The translations under genes were made by a program, and so were the position numbers. Of a stretch of DNA of 36,051 nt, positions 25,459 to 33,374 are shown piece by piece. The notes beneath the pieces are model-generated. The model did not search any database. It was not told the origin of the DNA and was given only the letters and a program-made list of their open reading frames with translations. Positions within the stretch are counted from its first letter, which is position 1, and each line of letters starts with the position of its first letter. This stretch comes from Candidatus Methanomethylophilaceae archaeon (GTDB lineage: Archaea; Thermoplasmatota; Thermoplasmata; Methanomassiliicoccales; Methanomethylophilaceae), in contig JALNYB010000008.1 of NCBI GenBank assembly GCA_023230065.1, positions 1 to 36,051 of the forward strand. The letters run 5' to 3'.

Positions 25459-26690
25459 AAAAACGAGTCTTTTTGTTCGGAATCATATCCATAATTGGCT
25501 TCTTTTCTTCCAACAAGGAATACTGCTGCGAATTCAGGTACTTCAGTCTCACCTTTTTTCAGTGAGAGCCTAACATCCTTCATATTTAGCCGATAATCTC
25601 TACGTAATGTGATCTTTGTAGGTTCATTAGAATATGTTTCAGGAACAGCGTATAGTAGTGGATTGTAATCTGTAAGTTCGTCACGTGTGATAGGGGTGAC
25701 TTTAAGTCCTGTTTTTCCATGAACAGAACCTGGGAGACGGATAAGTCTCTTTATATCTGGAGTAACCGGTTTGTCCACTTCACCTGATATCATCCTTGCT
25801 TTGTCTTCCTGCATGATCTTTATTAGCAATCTTTGGCTAGGTTTGGTAAGTGAGGCCATGGTATTCTTTTCGAACATTGTTGATCCTGATTTTTTGATAT
25901 TTTCCTGAACTTTAACGATGCTTTGGTTTGAGGTCCCATGTATGGATGGATATGTTTTTTTCAGTTCTTTGACATCAAGATTGCAGAAATCGTTTACAAC
26001 CTCTTTGAGGCCGTTTCTCATTTTCAATTTCCACCCTCCTGAATCTGTTGGAGGGATCGTTCTGTCTTCAGTTATGTTGGTCCTGCTGGCACCACTGTTG
26101 GTCTTATATTGACCCAGCGCTACAGTATGAAAAGGGAATATCCAGTCGATATCGAGTCCTGAACATGTTATATAATCAACAAGTTCTCTTCTTTCATGGG
26201 TTCCAAGGGTGGCAATATCTGGCATCAAGACATGTGCATGGTATCCTCTTCCTCCTGAGAACATCAAATGTACCTGGTTCTCATCGAAGCCCAGATCGGA
26301 ATATAGAAAGGAATCGACAAGATTTATCATTTCACTGCGGATCTGTATCATCATTTCGTCATAGGTCATTTGATCTGCACCAGCTAAATGGTCGGCATCG
26401 AGATCGAAGATTAGTTCTGCGCCCAGCCATTCTTTTTCATCCATTGTAGGTGCAGCGGGGCGTCTGTAGTATGCAGTTGAATAGTAGCTATGTTTCGGCA
26501 CCTGTGCGATCATGAATTTTTTTAAGTCGTCAGGAGTGGTGAATCCAAGGTGTCTTTGCATCATTTCCTTATCAAAGAACATGAAACCGAATTCTCTCTT
26601 TGTATAACGTTCTGGCATGTAAGGCACTGGATCATATTCTTTGTAGTATTTCCTGAATGACTTGAGTAGGAAACGGGAATTATGGTCCAT
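25455..26690 (-). CDS. priS: DNA primase small (catalytic) subunit
   Basis: A 411-residue archaeal/eukaryotic primase catalytic subunit. Catalytic Asp96 and Asp98 lie in LIFDLDAD and the conserved SGGRGYH is at 145-151. RLIRLPGSVHGKTGLKV near 330 is the third nucleotide-binding motif of the family. It makes RNA primers with the large subunit PriL, absent here. The N-terminal YYKEYDPVPYMPERYTKREF is typical. The ATG at 26690 lies 25 bases from a shared TATA element on the minus strand, making a leaderless mRNA likely. The stop codon overlaps the convergent radical SAM stop by 3 bases. Confidence 0.95.
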   Translation of the reverse strand: MDHNSRFLLKSFRKYYKEYDPVPYMPERYTKREFGFMFFDKEMMQRHLGFTTPDDLKKFMIAQVPKHSYYSTAYYRRPAAPTMDEKEWLGAELIFDLDADHLAGADQMTYDEMMIQIRSEMINLVDSFLYSDLGFDENQVHLMFSGGRGYHAHVLMPDIATLGTHERRELVDYITCSGLDIDWIFPFHTVALGQYKTNSGASRTNITEDRTIPPTDSGGWKLKMRNGLKEVVNDFCNLDVKELKKTYPSIHGTSNQSIVKVQENIKKSGSTMFEKNTMASLTKPSQRLLIKIMQEDKARMISGEVDKPVTPDIKRLIRLPGSVHGKTGLKVTPITRDELTDYNPLLYAVPETYSNEPTKITLRRDYRLNMKDVRLSLKKGETEVPEFAAVFLVGRKEANYGYDSEQKDSFF

Positions 26691-26701
26691 GATGTGTTAT
26701 C

Positions 26702-26727
26702 TCAGGCAATGTATAATTACGTTGCCT
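26702..26727. promoter_or_regulatory. Divergent primase/TatD-like promoter with symmetric operator-like repeat
   Basis: CAGGCAA at 26702-26708 and TTGCCTG at 26721-26727 form a perfect 7-base inverted repeat with 12 bases between. The spacer holds TATAATTA (26711-26718), which reads as a TATA-like box on both strands and sits about 25 bases from each start codon (26690 on minus, 26742 on plus). The two arms are about two helical turns apart centre to centre, as for a dimeric regulator. The geometry is seen; regulation is inferred. Confidence 0.6.
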
Positions 26728-26741
26728 GCACCTTCATGGTT

Positions 26742-27581
26742 ATGGCTGAAAAAATCCCGATGTATGATGATCATATCCATATGAGTCCTTCAGGAAGGAA
26801 CGTAGATGCACTACTAGATTTTCAGGCAGCAGGCGGAACAGGACTGACTTTGGTCACACTTCCATACGCGGAAGTGGTAATCACTAAAGGCGAAGATTTT
26901 GCAACTTCTTACGATATTACATTCAAATTGGCCAAGAAGGCTAAAGAAAGAACAAATTTGGAAATAAATATAGCTGTAGGCCCGTATCCTGTGCTGATCC
27001 TTCCTTTGGCAGCGCATTATGGATTAGAGTCTGCGGAACAGTTCCTCATCAAAGGAATGGAAGATGCGGCAAAATGTGTTGAAGAAGGAAAGGCCTGTGC
27101 TATCGGAGAGATCGGAAGACCTCATTTTTCTGTCGAACATGATATAATGGATGCTTCGAATAGGGTTCTGCAGAGAGGAATGGAACTTGCAAAGGAGAAT
27201 GATGTTCCTGTAATAATTCATTGCGAATCCGGTTCCACGGAAACCAATCGCGATCTTTCGGAGATGGCTAGAAGAGTAGGATTGGATCCAGGACTTGTTG
27301 TAAAACATTCGTCACCTCCATTTGTAACGGATGCGGAGACGTATGGTGTTATGCCGTCGATTCCTGCGTCAAAGAAGTTCATTGCAGAAGCCTTCGGTAA
27401 GGGTTCTGACCGTTTTATGATAGAGACTGATTACATCGACGATCCCCTAAAACCAATGGCGATCATGGATGTGAAGACAGTGCCGAATAAGATTAGACAG
27501 ATATTAGGTTCAGGAATGGCCAAAGAGGAAACAGTTTACAGAATGTGCAGGGATATTCCGAATTCTCTTTATCATCGCTGA
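26742..27581 (+). CDS. TatD-related metal-dependent hydrolase (COG1831-like)
   Basis: About 279 residues. An amidohydrolase barrel: DDHIHMSPSG with HxH at residues 11 and 13, IGEIGRPHF (metal Glu near 126), VIIHCES (His), and a terminal RFMIETDYIDDP (catalytic Asp). This is the TatD/urease-superfamily group common in methanogens. TatD relatives are 3'-5' exonucleases, but for this group activity is unproven. The frame opens at 26682 inside the primase gene; ATG at 26742 is preferred because it fits the family N-terminus and lies about 27 bases from the shared TATA. Confidence 0.82.
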   Translation: MAEKIPMYDDHIHMSPSGRNVDALLDFQAAGGTGLTLVTLPYAEVVITKGEDFATSYDITFKLAKKAKERTNLEINIAVGPYPVLILPLAAHYGLESAEQFLIKGMEDAAKCVEEGKACAIGEIGRPHFSVEHDIMDASNRVLQRGMELAKENDVPVIIHCESGSTETNRDLSEMARRVGLDPGLVVKHSSPPFVTDAETYGVMPSIPASKKFIAEAFGKGSDRFMIETDYIDDPLKPMAIMDVKTVPNKIRQILGSGMAKEETVYRMCRDIPNSLYHR

Positions 27582-27624
27582 TAGTTTTATCAGATAGGAA
27601 TTGTATGCAGAAGTGAGAGCTATC

Positions 27625-28380
27625 ATGCAGGCTAAAATTCAAAGCGTTTACGATGAAGGTGCTATCGAAGCTACGCCGCTGATAGGAGCCAGAGGTCTGT
27701 CGATGCTAGTTGACATTGACGGTCAACGTACATTGTTCGATACAGGTCGCAGAGGAAGATATCTTGCTCACAATCTTGATTATATGAATATAGATCCTGA
27801 TTCTATCGATCGGGTCGTCATTTCTCATGGACATGTGGACCATGTCGGTGGATTAGAAGGTCTTCTGAAGGGTAGGACGAAGCCTGTTGATGTATATGCA
27901 CCGAAGACAGCCTTCGGATCCAAACAGCTTATTGGATTCAACGGGATCCATGTTTCTCCGGAACTTGCAGAAAAGGTTGTTTTTCACATAATCGAGGAAT
28001 GGACTGAATTGAGTGAGCATCTTTTCGTTACGGGCCCCATTGTATACGGTGATGGTTCGGAGTCGTTCATGGTTATGAACATAAAGAAAGGCCCCGTCGT
28101 TTTCAGTGGATGTTCACACTGTGGAGTAGGGCCTGTCTTGGATGTGGTTGCAGATAAGTTGGGAATTGTGCCGAGATCTTACTTCGGCGGAGTCCATATC
28201 GGAAAGAAAGAAGAAGAGAAAGCCAATCTGATTGCAAAGGAGTTTTTGGCTCGCAGTTGTACTGACCTTCATCTGAATCATTGTACGAGCCCGAATGGTA
28301 TAACGCAACTGAGAGTCAATTTAGGATTGAAAGGCGTTAATGATTTCTATGTCGGAAGTACAGTCGAGTATGAGATCTGA
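27625..28380 (+). CDS. MBL-fold metallo-hydrolase (COG1237-like, possible methanopterin step)
   Basis: About 251 residues. The metallo-beta-lactamase signature HGHVDH has H68, H70, D72 and H73, with SGCSHCG (near 160) and LHLNHCT as later metal ligands. In archaea, family members include an enzyme of the methanopterin pathway (dihydropterin-ribofuranosylaminobenzene phosphate synthase), which would suit a methanogen, but this role is by family only. The frame reaches a TTG at 27601; ATG at 27625 is preferred. It follows the TatD-like gene by 43 bases and may share its transcript. Confidence 0.78.
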   Translation: MQAKIQSVYDEGAIEATPLIGARGLSMLVDIDGQRTLFDTGRRGRYLAHNLDYMNIDPDSIDRVVISHGHVDHVGGLEGLLKGRTKPVDVYAPKTAFGSKQLIGFNGIHVSPELAEKVVFHIIEEWTELSEHLFVTGPIVYGDGSESFMVMNIKKGPVVFSGCSHCGVGPVLDVVADKLGIVPRSYFGGVHIGKKEEEKANLIAKEFLARSCTDLHLNHCTSPNGITQLRVNLGLKGVNDFYVGSTVEYEI

Positions 28381-28734
28381 ACACCTTCTCATCAATGGAT
28401 AAAGTTTCATCTTCATAATACCTCGAAGTTGCCTTGAAGATACTTTGACCTGGTTCTGCAATCATTCAATTTACAAGTGTGTTATAGACTATTTTGGACA
28501 TTTAGAGAGATCAATCCATATGTTTGGACGGTACGGAACTTAAATTCTTTTTGATACTTTATTTAGAAATCAGTCTGTCACTGTATTTTTACAATAGCAT
28601 ATCAGTGCAAATCATATCAGACAAATTCCTTATCAAATTTTTAAGAAGTACGAAGGTCTTGCATACTTTATTTATAATACTTTTGGCCTAATAATCTAAA
28701 TACTACTTTTTTATATCTCAAATAAGGTGTAATC
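28381..28734. other. Intergenic region upstream of htpX
   Basis: About 350 bases, AT-rich, with no convincing gene, tRNA or CRISPR. It contains a 12-base direct repeat, ATACTTTATTTA, at 28554-28565 and 28663-28674, each resembling a TATA element. The htpX start has its own TTTTTATATCTC (about 25 bases upstream) and AAGGTG. A short untranslated RNA from the first element cannot be excluded. Confidence 0.4.
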
Positions 28735-29679
28735 ATGTATTGGCGTGCTAGAACAGGACTGATGTTCGTATTTATGACCTTGATCCTCGTTGGATTAGGT
28801 TCATTGATAGGTGCATTTTTCCACAGTGTGTGGTTAGGCTTTTGGGTTATGATGGCGGTAGCGCTGATATTCAGTGCATATTCGTACTTCTTTTCAAAAA
28901 AGAGTGCCCTCAGAGCTAACAAAGTACATTTGGTCACAGAAGCAGAGGAACCTAGATTATATAATATTGTAAAGCAACTTGCAAAAAAAGCGGATCTTCC
29001 GATGCCCGAGGTTGGTGTTTCTGAAGTACCAATGCCAAACGCATTTGCATGTGGAAGGGGTCCAAAAGATGCAGCTGTCGTGGCCACAAGAGGAATTCTT
29101 CAGATGCTTCCCGATGAGGAATTGATGGGGGTGTTTGCACATGAACTATCTCATGTTAAGAATCGTGACATACTCGTCATGTCTGTAGCGTCCACGTTAG
29201 CAGCAGTAGTCTCATATCTTGCAAGATTCGCAGGCCTTACAGTGCTTTTTGGAAGTGATAGGGAAAACAGAGGTACGGCTCTCGCGATCTATATCATACT
29301 CAATATAACGGTTCCGTTTGCAGCTCTTTTGATTCAATTAGGGGTGTCAAGGAATCGTGAGTATCTTGCTGATGAAACAGGTGGCAGGATGACTGGAAAT
29401 CCACGGGCATTAGCAAGGGCATTGGCTCATATCGAGAAAGGTTGTGCAGCCCCCAGCAATGATTATTCTAATAATAATTATGCAGATATGTGGATATCCA
29501 ACCCGCTTAAAGGCGAAGGGAGAAAGAAGAGTTTCCTAAGCAATCTGTTCAGTACGCACCCGGCTACAGAGGATAGGATAGCAAGGCTCAATAAGCTTGC
29601 AGAGGAATTGGGAGATAAAGAACTTCCAAGGACACCAAAGCAGAAAAAGAATGATGATATGTTCTTTTATTCGGACTGA
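28735..29679 (+). CDS. htpX: Protease HtpX homolog
   Basis: A 314-residue M48 membrane zinc metalloprotease. Two N-terminal helices (about 8-28 and 33-54) are followed by the zinc motif FAHELSHVKNRD (H136, E137, H140), two further helices (about 150-200), then SRNREYLADETGGRM with the third zinc ligand, and the C-terminal STHPATEDRIARL typical of HtpX. It degrades damaged membrane proteins facing the cytoplasm. AAGGTG 6 bases before the ATG supports the start. Its stop abuts the stop of the convergent HPS-RraA gene. Confidence 0.94.
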   Translation: MYWRARTGLMFVFMTLILVGLGSLIGAFFHSVWLGFWVMMAVALIFSAYSYFFSKKSALRANKVHLVTEAEEPRLYNIVKQLAKKADLPMPEVGVSEVPMPNAFACGRGPKDAAVVATRGILQMLPDEELMGVFAHELSHVKNRDILVMSVASTLAAVVSYLARFAGLTVLFGSDRENRGTALAIYIILNITVPFAALLIQLGVSRNREYLADETGGRMTGNPRALARALAHIEKGCAAPSNDYSNNNYADMWISNPLKGEGRKKSFLSNLFSTHPATEDRIARLNKLAEELGDKELPRTPKQKKNDDMFFYSD

Positions 29680-30972
29680 TTATTTTACTGGTTCCCATTT
29701 GGCCAATTCATTCACTTTCGAGAGAGTGGATCCTCTGCGGATCTCCTCTCTCGTTCTGTTTTCACGTTCGTGAACATCTACGGCACGGTTAGCAATCTCT
29801 ACTGCGACCTCTTTTGGAATAACGATCAATCCGTTCTCATCACCGACTATCCAGTCGCCAGTATGTACGATTTCTCCCCCGATCTTTATTTCAATTCCTA
29901 TTCCGCCGTAACCTTTCGGTTCTCCGGCACATGGGACTGCAGTTCTCGCGAACGCGGGAAATCCAAGTTCTTCGATATTATCGATATCTCTGATCGCGCC
30001 ATCTATGACTACACCTTTGACGCCCATATTCATCGCAGAGTTGGAAGCTAATTCTCCCCATACTGCCACAGGTGCTCCACCAACATCTATCACGATGATG
30101 TCGCCGTCTTTTGCACGGTCTATGGCTTCGACAGGCTTAGCCCAGTCTCCATTTGCAGTCTGAACTGTCAGTGCACGGCCGACCATTCTTTCTCCGTGTT
30201 TTATGTATGGATGAAGCCCGAATATGATTCCTTTTTTATGGAAAGCATCCGAGATGTTACACGTAGAGACACTAGAGAATGCCTCGAAAAGTCCTTCTTC
30301 TGTGTATTTTTTAGAGATGACAGAACTTACTATGTGTCCAGCCATTGCTGATTTTATTGTGGAAGTAGCTTCTTTCACATTGGCTGCTTTGATTATTCCG
30401 CCACCTATGATGATGTCATAAACTCCTGCTTCTATGAATCCTCCGGCCGTCTCTGCGGTTATACCTCCCGCAACTGCCACAGGTATGGAAGTTTCGTTGA
30501 TTATGGTCTTTAAAATGGCCATAGGGGGTTCTTCTCCCTTCATCTGAGAATCTATTCCCATATGAAGACAGATATATGAAACGCCTAATTTTTCTACTTC
30601 CTTTGATCTTTTAACACGGTCTGGAACATTGATCATATCGACCATGATCTCAGCACCGTATTTCCTTCCGGCAGATACTGCCTCAGAAATCGTGGAATCG
30701 TTGGCAAGTCCGAGAACGGTAATTATATTGGCACCAGCTTTTGCCATAATCTCTACTTCGAATCCTCCCACATCCATCGTTTTTGTATCAGCGATGATCT
30801 TTTTTTCAGGGAATTCCTTACGCATGGCACGTATGACTTCGGAACCTTCGCTTTTCAAGAGAGGTGTTCCGATCTCGATCCAATCTGCTCCGCCGTCAAC
30901 AGCTTCATGGGCGATAGCAATACTCCTGTTAAGCTGCATTAGGTCAAGAGCAACTTGAAGAACCGGCTTCAT
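29680..30972 (-). CDS. Fused 3-hexulose-6-phosphate synthase and RraA-family domain
   Basis: A 430-residue fusion. Residues 1-205 are the orotidine-decarboxylase-like HPS barrel (QVALDLMQLNRSIAIAHEAV, GADWIEIGTPL, IIADTKTMDVG, ICLHMGID, VAVAGGITAET), which condenses formaldehyde with ribulose 5-phosphate or, in reverse, makes ribulose 5-phosphate in archaea lacking the pentose phosphate pathway. Residues 225-430 are an RraA/HMG-aldolase-like domain (STCNISDAFHKKGII, IVIDVGGAPVAVWGEL, GVVIDGAIRDID). HPS usually works with isomerase PHI; RraA-like fusions occur in other archaea but the added activity is uncertain. AAATAAA lies about 25 bases upstream. Confidence 0.93.
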   Translation of the reverse strand: MKPVLQVALDLMQLNRSIAIAHEAVDGGADWIEIGTPLLKSEGSEVIRAMRKEFPEKKIIADTKTMDVGGFEVEIMAKAGANIITVLGLANDSTISEAVSAGRKYGAEIMVDMINVPDRVKRSKEVEKLGVSYICLHMGIDSQMKGEEPPMAILKTIINETSIPVAVAGGITAETAGGFIEAGVYDIIIGGGIIKAANVKEATSTIKSAMAGHIVSSVISKKYTEEGLFEAFSSVSTCNISDAFHKKGIIFGLHPYIKHGERMVGRALTVQTANGDWAKPVEAIDRAKDGDIIVIDVGGAPVAVWGELASNSAMNMGVKGVVIDGAIRDIDNIEELGFPAFARTAVPCAGEPKGYGGIGIEIKIGGEIVHTGDWIVGDENGLIVIPKEVAVEIANRAVDVHERENRTREEIRRGSTLSKVNELAKWEPVK

Positions 30973-31051
30973 GAATTAGTGATTGGCAGGCGTTTATTTA
31001 CACTTATGTAATAAATATGTAACTCGGTACAAGTTGATAGGAGATAGCAAA

Positions 31052-31558
31052 ATGGATGTTATGAATGCAATAAAGGAAAGACGTGCAGTTCGTGCTTTTT
31101 CTGATAAGAAGATAGAACCTGAGAAATTAGAGGCAATCATGGATGCAGGCAGGCTTGCACCAACTGCCCGTAATGAACAGAGATGTAAGTTCATTGCCGT
31201 TACAGATGAAGATTTGAAGATTGAATTGGTAGCTGCCTGTAGGGATCAAAATTTTGTCAAGGAAGCACCTGCCATCTTAGTGGCATGTGCCGATAAAGAC
31301 AAGACAATGTTCTGCGGTCAGTCATCTAAAGTGATAGATTGCACAATAGCGATGTCTTTCATGTGGCTTGAAGCAGTAGAGCAGGGAATTCAAGGTTGTT
31401 GGTTAGGTTTGTTCGATGCAGAAAAGGTACGTAAGATCCTGAATATTCCTGATGATTATGTTGTTCCGGTAGTGATGCCGATAGGTTATGCTGCGGCGGA
31501 TGGTCAGCCTAATGTTAAAAAGGGCAAGGAAGAGACGTTCGTATATGACAAAATGTAA
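31052..31558 (+). CDS. Nitroreductase family FMN oxidoreductase
   Basis: A 168-residue protein. The FMN-binding N-terminus ERRAVRAFSDKKIEPEKLEA, then DAGRLAPTARNEQRC, the central SFMWLEAVEQGIQGCWLGLFD and a terminal VMPIGYAA are typical of the compact nitroreductase group. It reduces nitro compounds, quinones or flavins with NAD(P)H; substrate unknown. The frame extends back to 30983, but ATG at 31052 follows AGGAG and begins with the family motif. It is divergent from the HPS-RraA gene across an AT-rich spacer (ATAAATATG). Confidence 0.87.
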   Translation: MDVMNAIKERRAVRAFSDKKIEPEKLEAIMDAGRLAPTARNEQRCKFIAVTDEDLKIELVAACRDQNFVKEAPAILVACADKDKTMFCGQSSKVIDCTIAMSFMWLEAVEQGIQGCWLGLFDAEKVRKILNIPDDYVVPVVMPIGYAAADGQPNVKKGKEETFVYDKM

Positions 31559-31559
31559 C

Positions 31560-31614
31560 CAATGATAAATGCTGAATGCCGCTCAGCTCGCCCGTCTATC
31601 ATCATTGATTCAGC
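31560..31614 (+). repeat. Interleaved inverted repeats (pseudoknot-capable)
   Basis: Two perfect 7-base pairs interlock: CAATGAT (31560-31566) with ATCATTG (31601-31607), and GCTGAAT (31571-31577) with ATTCAGC (31608-31614). If transcribed, this could form an H-type pseudoknot or alternative hairpins; a local alternative is GCTGA with TCAGC (31583-31587). TCAGCTCG also appears twice as a direct repeat. It lies just after the nitroreductase stop and could be a terminator or an RNA element. Confidence 0.5.
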
Positions 31615-31634
31615 TCGATAAACATCATCATCGC

Positions 31635-31644
31635 GGTAATTACC
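31635..31644. promoter_or_regulatory. Perfect 10-base palindrome, possible operator
   Basis: GGTAATTACC lies 72 bases before the start at 31716 and is enclosed by CGATAA (31616-31621) and TTATCG (31648-31653). A protein site for a dimeric regulator of the following operon is plausible; the palindrome is seen, the role inferred. Confidence 0.4.
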
Positions 31645-31715
31645 TTATTATCGGGCTTAGATAAAACATTTGCCAAAAATCTTTAACGGAACATACATAT
31701 TACGAGATTGGTCCT

Positions 31716-32192
31716 ATGTTCAAAAAGCCAGTAAAAAAGTTTCGTGTGTTGTTCGTGGATGAGAAGAATGAACTCACATCGCAGATCGCCGAATATTTTA
31801 CAAGATCGTTGTTCGATGACAGGTATGAAGTTTTCAGTGCAGGCCCCGCTCAAGATATGGTCGATTGTGAACTTGTTTCTGTCATGTACCGCGAAGGAGA
31901 GGATCTGAGGCGTCAGGTATCTAAAGATTTCAAGGATGTAGACCATCTTCCGGAAGACGGTCAATACGATTATATTATATTCACAAGACAGAGTGTCTTC
32001 GATGAATGGGCAGAGAAGACGCCGTGGAAGGGAAAGCAGATTGTTCATGAGATGGGTTGTACTAAGGACTTTACAGCTACCGATGATGCCGAGTTATATG
32101 ATTGTTACAAAGAAATGATGAACAGGGTTAGAGAATGGGTCGAGAAGAACATGAAAGACCCCGAGGGCCTGAAGGCTCTGGTAAGCGCATGA
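31716..32192 (+). CDS. Degenerate LMW protein tyrosine phosphatase/ArsC-like protein
   Basis: A 158-residue protein whose N-terminal half follows the low-molecular-weight phosphatase pattern: RVLFVDEKNELTSQIAEYF and then YEVFSAGP. However, the P-loop Cys is Asp15 and the Arg is Thr21 (VDEKNELTS instead of VCxxNxxRS), so phosphatase or arsenate reductase chemistry is not possible. The second half (YDYIIFTRQSVFDEWAEKTP, IVHEMGC) aligns with the family's C-terminal region without its key acids. It probably binds a partner or phosphorylated ligand. It overlaps tsr3 by 4 bases (ATGA). Confidence 0.7.
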   Translation: MFKKPVKKFRVLFVDEKNELTSQIAEYFTRSLFDDRYEVFSAGPAQDMVDCELVSVMYREGEDLRRQVSKDFKDVDHLPEDGQYDYIIFTRQSVFDEWAEKTPWKGKQIVHEMGCTKDFTATDDAELYDCYKEMMNRVREWVEKNMKDPEGLKALVSA

Positions 32193-32719
32193 TACCTGTA
32201 ATAATTTTTGATAAATGTCAATGCGACCCGAAGAAGTGTACGGCGAAGAGGATGATGAAATTCGGCCTTGGGAAAGAGGCGAAGACCCTGAGTGCAATAC
32301 CAGCAGGATCCGTGGTTCTGTCACCGTTCTCAAAACAGGCCATGTCCCCAGCAGACATAAAGTTCGCACGTAAGGGACTTGTTGTCATGGATTTAACATG
32401 GACGAATATCGATGAATTTCCGAGACTTAAAAAGGTTGAGGAAAGGGCCTTGCCATATCTTTTGGCATCCAATCCAATCAATTGGGGTAGACCAATGGAA
32501 TTGAACAGCGCAGAGGCTGTCATGGCAGCTTTGTTAATTTTGGGAGAGAACGAACAGGCTAAAGAGTTCGAAGGAAGATTCAATTGGGGCCCCGAGTTTA
32601 TGAGGCTCAACGGCGCCATGCTCGAGGATTATTCCAATGCGATCGATAGTAAGGATGTCATCAGGATACAGAATGAGTATCTTGAGATCATAATGGCCGA
32701 TCACAAGAAGGAAGAGTAA
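32189..32719 (+). CDS. tsr3: 18S/16S rRNA aminocarboxypropyltransferase Tsr3
   Basis: A 176-residue SPOUT-like enzyme. The N-terminus IFDKCQCDPKKCTAKRMMKFG is the metal-binding-like motif of the DUF367 family. SPFSKQAMSPADIKF, VVMDLTWTN, LPYLLASNPINWGRP and LNSAEAVMAALLILG are hallmark blocks forming the SAM site. It transfers the aminocarboxypropyl group of SAM to the small-subunit rRNA in ribosome maturation; in archaea the modified base is on 16S rRNA. ATG at 32189 overlaps the upstream stop; an earlier in-frame ATG at 32135 is within the previous gene and is not the start. Confidence 0.94.
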   Translation: MIPVIIFDKCQCDPKKCTAKRMMKFGLGKEAKTLSAIPAGSVVLSPFSKQAMSPADIKFARKGLVVMDLTWTNIDEFPRLKKVEERALPYLLASNPINWGRPMELNSAEAVMAALLILGENEQAKEFEGRFNWGPEFMRLNGAMLEDYSNAIDSKDVIRIQNEYLEIIMADHKKEE

Positions 32720-33291
32720 TGATTCCTGACAGATCTATGGATTCTAAAGAATTCAGGGATCACTATTTTCTGAAAGAGGAACTCGTTGCTTTCTGCAGAC
32801 AGGAAGGTTTGCAGTCAACAGGTGGAAAACCCGAGCTCAATGAAAGGATAGAGGCCTATTTGGATACAGGCAAGAAGCTTGTTGTCAAAATGCGTGTTAG
32901 AACGTCCAAAGATGGGCCAATATCGAAGAACACTACGATAGGCAAGAATCCCATATGTTCGGAAACTGCGCGTGCATTCTTCAAGCAATACCTAGGAGAC
33001 ACATTTACATTTAAGGTTCCCTTTATGAAATGGATAAGATCGCATCCGAACGATACATATGGCGATGCAATCGATGCATATAAGGTCATCATGGATGAGC
33101 TTAGGAACAATGTGACAACAATCGATAAACAATTTGAGTACAACGCATACATTCGTGATTTTTTCGCAGACAATATGGGTATGACGCTCAAAGATGCGAT
33201 AATATGTTGGAGATACAAGAAGGGCTTATCAGGTCATAATCATTATCAAAAATCAGATCTTGTTGCGTTGTCCGTTCACAAAAACAAGTGA
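32719..33291 (+). CDS. SAP-domain protein with DUF6434-like C-terminus
   Basis: A 190-residue protein. Residues 18-50 (LKEELVAFCRQEGLQSTGGK then PELNERIEAYLDTG) form a SAP-type helix-extended-helix known to bind nucleic acid. The remainder (about 58-190, with FTFKVPFMKWIRSHPNDTYG and DAIDAY) matches the domain often annotated DUF6434, of unknown function. The start shares the base of the tsr3 stop (TAATG), so it is the third gene of a coupled unit with the pseudo-phosphatase and Tsr3. A link to ribosome maturation or RNA is possible from context only. Confidence 0.75.
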   Translation: MIPDRSMDSKEFRDHYFLKEELVAFCRQEGLQSTGGKPELNERIEAYLDTGKKLVVKMRVRTSKDGPISKNTTIGKNPICSETARAFFKQYLGDTFTFKVPFMKWIRSHPNDTYGDAIDAYKVIMDELRNNVTTIDKQFEYNAYIRDFFADNMGMTLKDAIICWRYKKGLSGHNHYQKSDLVALSVHKNK

Positions 33292-33374
33292 AAATCTTAA
33301 AGTTCTTGTTATGCGTACGTGATTGTTGTGGTCTACCATTTACTTTTTATCATACTTGTCAATACGAGAGTGCA

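Noticed and set aside
25456..25491. Pyrrolysine read-through of TAG in the radical SAM gene
   Set aside because: Read-through would add only 12 residues antisense to the primase end with no sign of conserved sequence; a true stop is simpler.
31574..31715. Protein-coding frame between nitroreductase and the pseudo-phosphatase
   Set aside because: No start with ribosome site and no sensible protein; the repeats explain the region better.
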